A stretch of 64,000 nt of DNA from Quillaja saponaria. Its lineage: Eukaryota; Streptophyta; Magnoliopsida; Fabales; Quillajaceae. The translations under genes and the position numbers were made by a program. Positions within the stretch are counted from its first letter, which is position 1. Each line of letters opens with the position of its first letter. The notes below the pieces were generated by a model. The model was not told where the DNA came from. It did not search any database and saw only the letters and a program-made list of their open reading frames with translations. Where the stretch lies: positions 32,967,048 to 33,031,047 of the forward strand of contig CM055608.1 of NCBI GenBank assembly GCA_029379385.1. Reading direction: 5' to 3'. Below, piece after piece: positions 53,738-64,000 of this stretch.

Positions 53738-54870
53738 AACTTAAGCTATGTCTATGTATATGAGCTTATTGCTTAGCTTAAAATCCAGCAGAAGCAGCTA
53801 TCTTCTGCTTTTTATTTCTAACACAACACAGAAGGAGAGTTTTAAAGGTATACTTATACAAAGCGTCTAAGATAATTGGTATACGTGAACCCTCGTGGGT
53901 GCCAGCATGGTGTTACTTCCAAATTGTCAAATTTTACACATTTTTCTTTTTTCTTTTTTCTTGAGTCAAGGATGCTGATTAGAAATATTAGACCTCAATT
54001 TTCTGGAAGTTGGATCTCAAAGTCTTCTGCAATAAATTTGAGAAGAAAATAATATATATATTTTTTTTTTTTGAAGAATAGTTTTTGAGACTCTCATGCT
54101 AATTATTTGAAAAACTATGTGAAAATTTGTTAACTTAGCAGTTGAATAAATTTATAAATAAACAATTTTCCTAACCAGTGTTAACACTTGTTAAGATAAT
54201 ATAAATAAATTTTTTTAATATTTATTATAGTGATTAATTATAATTTTAATAATATTTAATTTTTAAATTATTATTTAACAAAAATTAATTTATAAATTTT
54301 ATATTTATTATATTTCAACAAATTTTATTAATACACCCGTTAAACAAACTATTGAATAAATACAATTTTTTAAAATTACATGTATTGTTAATTACTCTTG
54401 TGGGAAAAATCTAAAATGAAATTTGAAACGGTCAAGTTAATGAATCCAATTTAATAGAAACATTAATTTCTAATAAACTAGTTAGTTGTTAATTACTCTT
54501 GTGAGAAAAATCTAAAATAAAATTTGAAACGGTCAAGTTAATGCATCTAATTTAATAGAAACATTAATTTCTGATAAACTAGTTAGAAATTTAATTATAA
54601 CATTATTCTTCTGGATATATTTTTCCTTTTATTCTTTTAGGTCAATTAATCTATTTTTTCTTATTAATGCAAAAAAAAAAAAAAGAATTTTCTTAAAGAA
54701 AAAAAGAAAAGAAAAGAGAAACCGTGTGATGAATTTCGAAAACAGGCAAAAAAAAAAAGAAAGTAAATTCAGACACGAGGGCGACAAAGGCGGACCATTA
54801 CAATTCCAAAGTCTTCACCTGAGCTCAGCTGAATTCCAATTTCCAAACTCAGCTCTTTCTTTCTCTGAAA
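53738..54870. other. Divergent spacer between CML and the EF-hand gene
   Basis: Both neighbours are transcribed outward. Extremely AT-rich between 54050 and 54700, with a 101-bp tandem duplication (listed separately). The leader of the EF-hand gene lies at about 54770-54870. Confidence 0.6.
54386..54587. repeat. 101-bp tandem duplication
   Basis: Two head-to-tail units start TGTTAATTACTCTTGTG at 54386 and 54487. Both include GAAACGGTCAAGTTAATG and GAAACATTAATTTCT, with about half a dozen substitutions. They sit about 0.3-0.5 kb upstream of the EF-hand gene start. Confidence 0.88.
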
Positions 54871-57800
54871 ATGTCCGACGGAGCCTTGACGGTAGTCGAC
54901 GGGATCCAACTTAGGGCCGTCGATCTATCCCTTCCGGAATCTGAAATTAGCCTCACCGGAGCTCAGATACTTGACCTTGCTGATTCCAAAGCCTCCTCTT
55001 CTCTCTATGGTCTCCCATTACCGGAGAATCTCAAAGCCTCTGCTCTCTCTCGCATCGGCACTGAAGATGTCGTCGCTTTCCGGCGTAAGGAATTTTCTAC
55101 AGAAGAAGCCTCTGAGAAACTCAGAGACTACGTCAATGCGATCGCTGATGAACTAAAAGGTACGTATTTTATTATGACTGTCCATTATAAATAATAATTA
55201 TTTTTTGTTTATCTTTGAGGAAATAGCTGAGTATTATGAACTTTGGATTTGTTTGATTACCAAGAAAATCGGGTGAAAAGAATTTTTTTTTTACCCTGAT
55301 AGATGAAAAGCTTCAGGACTCGTGGAGATACTTGGATTGTCGATTTGATTATATGTATGAGTTCATAGGACACAGTTGAATAATACGACATATGTTTGAT
55401 GTGTTAAGTATGATCGGATCATTGTTACTCAAGATTTAATTACCCATGATCCTATCATTTTCCTTAATTCTGAGTAACAAAGAAGATGGTTTCAAAATAT
55501 TATTTTTGTAACTTTTTTTTTTTTTTTCCTTCAATTCCCAGCTGATTAAAATTAAGTTTTTATAACTATTTTGGAGCTTCCAATTACTGAGAAATGTTGG
55601 CAAGAAGAAAAATTGAAATTTGGAATCTTGATTTTTTTCTTCTTCTAAGGATATGAGAAAACGAGCATGAAAAGTTGTTCTGGATTTCATTTTTAGGAAA
55701 ATAAACAAATTGAAGACATTGAGTTCTATCATTGTTTCTTTCTTCGTTTCTCTTTTTGGCTTAATAAATGTCATGCTGTAACAATCTACTTTTGCATTAG
55801 TCTTGGCTACTTTTCTGTTCTATGTTTATGCTGGTTTGTCATTTTTTTTCTTGTTAATGTGTAGATTTGTATTCCGTATTTAAATGAAATGAGAAAATAC
55901 ACAGGCTCATGTCTCCAAATTTTCTATGTAGATGATCCCCTCGTTGTATCAGTCTTGGATGGACATACTCTCAAGCTATTCTTAGAGGATGAGGATGATT
56001 TTGCAATGTTAGCGGAGAATCTTTTTACTGACTTAGATACGGAAGATACAGGGAAAATCAGCAAGAATGAGATACGGAATGCTCTTGTCAATATGGGTGC
56101 TGAGATGGGTGTTCCTCCTTTTTCAGGTTCACTTTTTCCCTTTCTCTTTTTCTGCTGCCTGTTTTTAGTCCTGCATTGTTTTGCCCATAAATTTGATTCT
56201 TTAAAGGTGGCTATGGTTACCTTCTTATCATCACTTTGCGTGAATAAGATTTTTTTTATTTCTTTTACTTTTTTTGAGGGGAGGGGAGGGGGTGTTGGCT
56301 TTTCAGAGCAAGTTAAAGAGCCACTACGGCTCTGTCTGTTTATATAAGTGCTTTTGGTAATATGTTTCCGGTAATTTAGGATCTGGTGTTTATCCCTTTC
56401 CAGAATGGTTCGCCCATTCACAAACTTCTCCATTTGTTTTTGAATTAACCTGGTTCTTTCTCGGTGAATACAGACTCTTTAGTCTGATTCATGTAAGTTG
56501 TAACTTTGTCATATCCAAATAAATTTTGTTTGGACTGGATTTTTGTGTTTAGCCATCTTCCTGACAGAAGGTTTGCTCATTCGGTAAAGCTTAAGCTTAG
56601 GTTAGAATACTGGATTATTGTCTACAGAAAGCAAGGCCACATCCAGAAGGTTAACCCTAGAGTCAACTTGCAATTACCTCTCAGGTAAGGCAGTTATGGT
56701 ATTATAGGAGTACTTATAATTGGTTGAGATGCTTAGGCCCCCCACCCTCAACTTGTAATTACCTCTTGGGTGAGCCAGCTATGATTATAAGAGTACTTAT
56801 AATTGGTTAAGATGCTTAGCCCCCTGCCCAAGAAGTAAGCTTCCTTCAGGTAAGGATCTTGGACGTGCATCTTCTAACTCTCAAAAGGAAGAGAATTACT
56901 TCCTGTCTGCCTTTTCTGCCAATTAACCACGTTCCTATGAATTCCTTTGTGCACTCCCTGTTCTTCTCAAATTAATTAGCAATGTATGTTTGCTCATAAG
57001 CACTTACTTACCTTATCCTTTCTTGTGGGAAGCTTGGCTGAATGATTAAGGTCTAGCTTGTTTGCATGTAGTGCCTTGAAATTAGAATTAGAACTTCTAG
57101 TTTCAGATTAAGGAGCATGATTACATTTGGTTTAGACAGCCATTTGTTTATTGCATTGCCATTACATAAAGGCAGTTATGGATTCCTATATCAATTTTCA
57201 ACTATTTTGTCAAGCCATGAAGTGCACTTGATTCATTATCAATTTCCAACTATTTCTAGTCTGGACAATTGATCACATCATTTATTTTTTCCATGCATGG
57301 GTTTTTTCTCAATTTGATAAAAGTGACAGTGTCTTGTATATGATTGAACAGAATTCCCGCAGCTAAATGATATATTGAGAAAACAAGGGGCAGAGGGAGA
57401 AGAGGAATTAGGCCAAGCACAATTTGCACAACTACTGCAGGCTGTTGTGCAGGAGCTAGCAGAGGCACTTGCGAGAAAGCATGTTGTTTTCATCCAGAAC
57501 ATTAAAATCATTAATGGGTCTGAGCTAAGAAAGGTGAACATCCGTTACTATATCCATTTCAGAAATAGTTAAGTACATCAGTAGTTATTCTGCCTTGCCT
57601 TTTGACCCAGTTGGTACTATACAATTTTATTTATTTTTTTAATCAAATGTCGACTCTTTATCTAATGGAAACTCAAAATGTACATGGCCATTCTTGATAG
57701 GATTGATAATTTAACATTTATTAATATCTTTATGATGTACTCTAACGTATTGTGGATGGTTTTGTAGCTTTTAGCTGATGAGAAGGAACTCAACAGTATT

Positions 57801-58082
57801 GGAGAGAAGATTTTGCAGGAAAAGCAGAGTGCAAGGGATGGTTTAGGGAATCTTGAAATAATCAGGAGCTTCCTTGAGAGAAATGCTAAGGAGTTGGGTT
57901 TACCTGTACCTGAAGCCAATGAGGTAGTTGTTCTTCTTTATGATGATATATTTGCAGCTATTAAAGAAAAAGATGATGCGAAATTAGAGAAGAATGAGGT
58001 GGGAAAACTTACAAAGGAGATCCTTGAGAAATTTGCAGAGCAGCTTCAATCTAATCCCGTTTATCATGATCTTGGTTATTGA
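54871..58082 (+). CDS. Single-EF-hand protein of unknown function (At5g28830-like)
   Basis: Four exons: 54871-55159, 55932-56126, 57352-57533 and 57768-58082. They give 981 nt, 326 aa, in frame. It has one canonical EF-hand loop, DTEDTGKISKNE, in LFTDLDTEDTGKISKNEIRN. The rest is mostly charged helix (EKLRDYVNAIADELK, QFAQLLQAVVQELAEALARK, EKQSARDGLGNLEIIRSFLE, EKNEVGKLTKEILEKFAEQL). There is no signal peptide, membrane segment or catalytic motif. The start is the first ATG after a CT-rich leader (AAAATGTCCGACGG). I recognise it as a conserved plant protein annotated only as a calcium-binding EF-hand family member, a neighbour of GME in Arabidopsis as I recall. Its function is not known to me. 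It is convergent with GME. Confidence 0.88.
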
Positions 58083-59813
58083 GGAGAGAAAAGTTGATAT
58101 CACCACATTTCTAATTATTTAGTTGGAAGAGTTTTTCATTCGAGATTGCAGAGTGCAGACCATCCATTTGTATTCACATGACTTATTTACAGCTGATATA
58201 TGTATAAGAACACCTTGCCAAATCAGTTTTACATATTTATGAGTAACCTCAAATAACATGTTTCTGAATTGTAAAACTATACTAATGAGCAAAACATTAC
58301 AAAACACAATAAGCATCTTATGACAGCTATAAGAGAGATGGAATTTGAATTAGATTATTAGAATTCGAAGTTTGTTTATAATTCAAATCCGGATTAAATT
58401 TTTTTATTTGATATTCAAAAAATAATTTGATATAATTTTTAATTTTTAATTATTCGAAACAAAGTATTTTTAATTAAAAATATTAAATAAAAAATTATCT
58501 TTTATACCAAATTATCTTTAAAATATTTGAATTAAACTTGAATTTAAATGTCAAATTAAATTTTATTCAAATTCAAATTCAAATTTTAATTTATGACTTT
58601 ATATTATTAATTCGAACAAATATACTATCCAAAAAAATCAATTCGAATACCAACTCCAACCCTAAATTCTACAATAACATACGTAGTTTTTTGTGTAGTG
58701 GGTAATGACAAAATTGTTGATGGAGGAGAGTATTGAAAAGGTAGAAGAACATAGCTGTAGATAGAGAAAGCAAGACATGACAACAGATATTGTCTCACAT
58801 AAATTCCTAAGTCATTTGCACGTGACTTTTTTATTTTCATTTCTGTTAACATTACCAAACCCAAACATCTCTCTTTTGCTTTGCAATAAAAAGCAAAATA
58901 TTTTGTGGTGGTAGGTGCATTAATTTGTGAAGAAGTGAAGACATATCTTTATTGTATAATTTTAAGATAAAATATACAGTACAAAATGAGTTTTTTTACT
59001 TAGTATTCTTTTGTTAAAATGATACGTTAAGATTTATTATCATAGTGAATAATAATTTTATTATTTTATATTAATAAATTGTTATTTAAAAAAATATTTG
59101 AATAGTCAATAATCTCTTCTCAAAAAAAAAAGAAAAGAATATTCAATAATTGCCTTTATTATAATTTTGTGACATTTTAATGTTGAGTTAGTTGATTAAC
59201 TGCCCTCCAGCAGTCACGTAGAATATTCATTCTTTCCATTTGTTCAAAGAGTATTACTATTTCAACCATGTGACAAATAATGGGAGAGAAAAAGTTCTTA
59301 TAATTACTACAATGGAAATTGATTGGTTTAAAAGTCCATCGTTGTGTCGCCATCTAAGGACCACTAATTAAAGGCCAAGAGGGCCAGAACAAATGAACTA
59401 AAGATAAAAGAATATTCTTTTCATATTCCAACTCCACTCTCAGTCTGAGTGACTTGGAGCAAGACCGACTCCTCATTTCATCAGAGAGTAGCAGATTATG
59501 CCTGCCTAAGAATTTGCAACTTCTGGATAAACATCATATTTAAAACAGCTTGAGATTGGTAAAAAGAATTATTATTACACTCAGTTATTTAGACTGGCAG
59601 CAGAATCAACAATACAGTAAAATTTTATGAAGGCAAGAGAACCACATTCAGTGGAGAAACTTGCTCTGAAAACGCTAAATAAATACAATGGAAGCATCAA
59701 CCTTAACAAGTACTACCCCATTACCAGAATTATCTCTATGAAATGGCAAGACTGTAGCCAAACCTTACAAAAGCCTTAGAACAGGGGACTATTACATTTA
59801 TACTTTAACCACT
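58083..59813. other. Convergent spacer between the EF-hand gene and GME
   Basis: Both genes end here. The segment 58340-58650 is rich in AATTCGAA/AAATTCAAATTC-like palindromic strings with inverted partners and may be a decayed DNA-element insertion; the rest shows no structure. Confidence 0.5.
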
Positions 59814-61788
59814 TCATTCTTTGCCATCCGCTGCACGAAGTGAGCCTAGCTGAACTGGGGCTTGGGTTCCCACCACTTTGGACGACCCGTAAACCGAAAG
59901 GTCAATACCTTGAGACTTCTCTTTCTCAATCTGTTCCTTAATCCAGAAGTATGTAATTCTAAGCCCATCCTACAAAATGTGATTGCAGAGATGCCTTGAG
60001 TTTATGTACAAAATGGATAGATGCTGAATAAGGTTAATAATAAGATAAATTTTTTTTCTGTTTTTGTAAAGTAATTATGATGTCAACTGATTCATAAATG
60101 TAGCCACAGCTTAATCAACCTACAGTACTTGAGAAACTGCGAAAATAAGGTCAGTTTAGTTCTATAGATAGATACCTTCAGCTTCATGCTTGGAGCCCAG
60201 CCAAGTTTCTCTTTTATCAGAGTGTTGTCTGAGTTGCGACCACGGACACCCTCTGGGCCAGGAATGTGATGAATAGGGAGCTTCTTGCTCTCAAAGCTGG
60301 TAACAATCTCAACCATCTCATTCATGCTTACCATCTCATCACTTCCAATATTTACTGGCTCACGGAAGTCTGATTTTGTCAACCTAAACAGAATAGGAGC
60401 CCAGGATTAAATTTACAACTTATAAGTGAATTAAGTAATAGCTAAAAATGCTGTCAAGCGTGGATATGTACATGACGAAATACAATAGTGACGATAGGTA
60501 CATTCTAAGATTCAATAATGGAGAAATCCCTTTCTAAACCATGCCACGCAAATGGTTGTTTGACCATGTCAGACATATACTTCTCCTGAATCACCCCCTC
60601 CCCATTTTTCATAGGAGTGATACATAAGGAGACCAACTCATACAACTCACAAACTTATCGGTGAAAGTGAAGAAATAGCAAGACCTTACCTAAGTACACC
60701 TTCTACACATTCATCAATGAAGGTGAAGGATCTTGTCTGTAGTCCATCTCCCCACATCTCAAACTTATCAGTGGCGGTGAGAGCCTTTCGGCAAAATGCT
60801 GCAGGAGCCTTCTCCCTTCCACCTACAAGACGGATAGGACAAAGTAATAAAGTTACTAAAAGTTCCAAGTAGCGACAAACTCGGAAATCTTTAGTTAGAA
60901 GTTTGCTGAAACAAGATTGTGTAACTTATGCTTAAATTAGGAGCATACCTTTCCATGTGCCAAAAGGACCATAAATATTATGAAACCTTCCAACCCGGCA
61001 CTCAATTCCAAAATCTTTTGTGTAATGCTTGCATAACTCCTCTGTTGCAAGCTTCTCCAATCCATAAGCATCTTGAGGCTAAATCACAAGTCATGATAGT
61101 ACACATATTAATTACATTCCAAACATGCAAATGAAACTAACAAATTGATTCTGATAGATAATCTACAAACCTCAGCAGGCCAAGCATCGGACTCCTTCAA
61201 GCTGACATTAGTTTCCAACTGCTTAAACTCAGGGTAGATACAAGCACTAGAGGCATAAAAGAACCTGCACAAATCAATGGAAAATATAATTAAGAAGCTA
61301 AATTTGATTATCAGAATAAATATTCTTGGTTTCACCAACCCTAAATTCCAAAGAAGTAATCTATCTAAGGAACCTAACCTTTTAACCCCATTAATCCTGG
61401 CAGCCTCAAGCATGTTGAAGCTAATCATTGTGTTGTTGTACATAATGACAGAGTGGTTGGACTGAATGAAGCCCATCCCACCCATATCAGCAGCAAGGTT
61501 GAAAACATGGTCAACTCCCTTGGTAACCTTCAAGCAATTGTCCATGACCCTGAGATCAACAAGATGGAATTCATGGCAAAACATGTCTTCACTCATGTGC
61601 TCATTTTTCTTCCAGTCAGATGCAATAATATAATGCCCCTCAGTCTTCAGGCGCCGAGCAATGTGTGAGGCAATAAACCCACCAGCCCCAGTGATGGAAA
61701 TCTGAAGCTTTTCTGATGGCCAGTAAGGATCTCTCTCAAGGCTCTCATAAGTGAATGCGCCATATCCGGTTGCTCCAGCACTTCCCAT
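59814..61788 (-). CDS. GME: GDP-mannose 3,5-epimerase
   Basis: Six coding exons: 61788-61379, 61264-61171, 61078-60949, 60822-60690, 60383-60176 and 59969-59814. They give 1131 nt, 376 aa. GME converts GDP-D-mannose to GDP-L-galactose (and GDP-L-gulose) in the cytosol, the branch toward vitamin C and cell-wall galactose. Visible features are the N-terminal MGSAGATGYGAFTYESLERD, the NAD+ motif GAGGFIASHIARRL, SSACIYPE with catalytic C145, DAYGLEK with Y173 and K177, and the end GTQAPVQLGSLRAADGKE. Relative to Arabidopsis GME (377 aa; C145, Y174, K178) one Thr is missing in QLETNVSL, which shifts the later residues by one. All key residues are present. The start sits one base inside the second exon, after a 5'UTR intron. 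Confidence 0.97.
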
Positions 61789-62962
61789 TCTGCAGTACTT
61801 ATACTGTCAGATGAGCATACAAGGTTCACGCTCATTTATGATCAAACTTCAAAGTTTTACTAAATGAGAAATTCCTATTCCAAACACAACAATCCTGTAT
61901 TTCTAATAGTAGATTGCAAGTAAGAGGACCACAGAATAAACTCCACAGATTTGAACTAAAAGCCTTCTCAGGGAAATATGGGTACCAACCATCTAAGCCT
62001 AGAAGCAGCTAGCGAAACAGTTCAACTTTTGAAGCACAAAAAAGACAAGAGGGCAAGAAACAATTATACAGGGGAAGTGTATCTGAAAATGGGAAAAGAA
62101 GCATAAAAACAATACAAACCAACAGACACAAATTTAAATTTAATCAGCAATTGAGTACATTTTATAAAGGGCATGAAGTAACATCCCAGTTCCCAACTTC
62201 AACCAATTGTTAAATTGAAGAAATTCATGAATGAAGCCCGAAAATTGGAATTTAATAATTATGGAAACAAATGCAGTACAAATAACTCCAAAATGTTGTG
62301 AAGCATTTATACGCCAGAAGGGAAAAAACAGAACCAGGTTTACCAGAGTTCCCTAACCCCTGCAGCTTTCAAAACAGAACGGTCTTTTCAATCATAGGTT
62401 TCGTTCAGAAAAGGAACATCCCAAGGGAAAAGAAAAAGAAATTCCTATACCTGACATTGTATGTGTAAGGATAACAAAATAAGTAGAAAATGCAAAGATC
62501 CAAAAAGAGAGGTGGTTGAGGGGCGCTTCTGCGTTGCCATATGAAAAATAGGAAGCGGACGATGGCAAACACAATACTATCAAAGTTGAAGTGAAAAATA
62601 ATCTATCAGGCATAACAAGGTAGATACTTTTCAGTGTAAAACAAAGCTAATAATACAAAATAGGATAAAGACAGAGGAAGATCTGTGATAACAACCAGTA
62701 AGTCATTGCTAAATTCAAGGAGAAAAAGCCATCAAAATTAAGCCCAAAAATTGGAACAATCATATCAACAAGTACATAAAAACGCATACAAATCATGAAA
62801 ATATGCCTCTAAACACAAAAGAGTCATGGCGGAACCCCACAAAACTCAGTTGACAGTTTTACCTGTAGTCCGTAGAGTCCTCCGGGATACGAGTTGCTGA
62901 ACGCTAAGGAAATAGTAGAGAAGATAATGGCGATGAGAGGGGGGTGTGACTTTTTGGAGATG
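61789..62962 (-). other. GME 5'UTR with ~1.07-kb leader intron
   Basis: A clean acceptor (CTGCAG) ends one base before the GME ATG, and a donor (CAG/GTAAAA) lies at 62862/62863, giving an intron of 61790-62862. The non-coding first exon would run from 62863 to about 62962. Leader introns are common in highly expressed plant genes and often boost expression; here this is inferred from sites alone. Confidence 0.65.
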
Positions 62963-62988
62963 GGTTTCGAACCAGTAATGGAGCTGCT

Positions 62989-62997
62989 AAATATAGG
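62989..62997 (-). promoter_or_regulatory. Putative GME TATA box
   Basis: CTATATTTA on the minus strand lies about 30 bp upstream of the inferred start of the leader exon. No other TATA-like string fits as well at that distance. Confidence 0.5.
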
Positions 62998-63009
62998 GGT
63001 GGGATATAG

Positions 63010-64000
63010 TACAGAAGAAAGAAGACCGCTCGTTTATTTTTATTATCTTATTCCGTCATAATTGAACGGGACGAGGGAGAGACTGAAATATTAAAAAAAT
63101 AATAATAATAATCCTTAACTCGAAGATATTGAAATAAAATAAAATAAATCTAAATGGTGCTATGCCTTAATATATAACAATTAAAAGAAAATTTGTTTAC
63201 GATGACTTTGACTCTGTGGGGCAGGTTTTTTTTTTTTTTTTTTTGACAGAGCCATCTTGTTAAGATAATATATTTAATTTTTTTTATATAATTATTGTTC
63301 ATGATTTTGGGAATATATAATAAACACTTTAATAGATATTCTTATATAACATAATAAAAAATCATATATATATTTTTAACAAAAATTAAGAAAAACTCAG
63401 TCATAAAAATTTAAACTTGAAACAGCCACCTTAATCGAATTTTAATAATTGAATATCACTGAATTAGAGCTATCTTAGCCTACTTCTATTAAATATATTG
63501 TTGTTCTCATGAGCTATATTAATTTGTTAAATAATTTTATAAGTTTTTTTCTTAAAAATGAGATCCTTATTTTTTTCAAATGCATGAATTTGACTAGTGC
63601 AGAAAAAGTCAATGTTGCATAGCAATTGGCAAATTTGCACGTGTAAGATTAAAATTTTCATGATAATTATATAATAAATAAAAAAATTATATCAACATGA
63701 AATAAGATTTAATGAATTTTATAAGCAAACAACAATTAATTTCTTACAATAAACTCATTTTGTGCAAAATCACTCACTAAGCTCAATTAATAATAGTTTA
63801 ACACTTTGACATCAAAATGGTAGGAATTAGGGTACAATTTTTTAAGTGAAATCAATATATATATATATGTATATTTGTTTGAATCAATTTAACCTTCCTT
63901 TTCTTTTATTTTTTTATTTTTTTCACTTGTTTGGTAGTATGTAAAGGAAAGAAAAAAAAAAAGGAAGAAATTTGTCAATTTTTAGTTCAAAATTGTAAGG
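63010..64000. other. AT-rich region upstream of GME
   Basis: Distal promoter and intergenic DNA with long A/T runs and TA repeats (about 63858-63868). No gene or recognisable element before the window ends. Confidence 0.6.

Noticed and set aside
55889..56433. Long frames on both strands around EF-hand exon 2
   Set aside because: They run through the exon into introns on both sides; the minus-strand frame is a shadow.

Overview
This window is nuclear DNA from a flowering plant, most likely a eudicot. The genes are split by short GT-AG introns in AT-rich DNA. Every intact product is a plant type: a trihelix factor, plastid ribose-5-phosphate isomerase, AS2, an ascorbate-pathway epimerase and a BAHD acyltransferase. 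I cannot name the species. All exon structures below were read by eye from splice sites, reading phase and family knowledge. Total coding length divides by three in every gene called intact.

Layout, left to right. At 1-704 is the 3' end of a GT-2-type trihelix gene, followed by about 4.6 kb of AT-rich DNA. At 5.3-18.4 kb are a NIMA-related kinase (NEK, +) with a spliced leader, an antisense IQD relic, a chloroplast ribose-5-phosphate isomerase (-) and a decayed two-domain B3/REM gene (+). At 19.5-29.7 kb a PITH-domain gene (+) converges on a 17-exon cytosolic peptide:N-glycanase gene (PNG1, -). At 31.4-46.3 kb are a BAHD/CER2-like acyltransferase (+) and three aldo-keto reductase genes (-). 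Two of the reductases lie in a direct segmental duplication of about 3.7 kb that also copied the last ~115 bp of the BAHD gene. A decayed non-LTR retroelement RNase H fragment sits between the copies. At 47-52 kb are an ASYMMETRIC LEAVES2 orthologue (-) in gene-poor DNA and a PPR relic (+). At 52.9-63 kb are a four-EF-hand calmodulin-like gene (-), a single-EF-hand gene of unknown function (+) and GDP-mannose 3,5-epimerase (GME, -) with a 5'UTR intron.

Most of these genes do unrelated housekeeping or developmental jobs. Two groups look inherited as blocks. NEK, ribose-5-phosphate isomerase and PITH resemble, from memory, Arabidopsis At3g04810/At3g04790/At3g04780. The EF-hand gene and GME resemble At5g28830/At5g28840. 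The most dynamic part is the BAHD plus aldo-keto reductase cluster, the best candidate here for lineage-specific metabolism. I found no CRISPR array, rRNA or convincing tRNA, and no clearly undescribed system.
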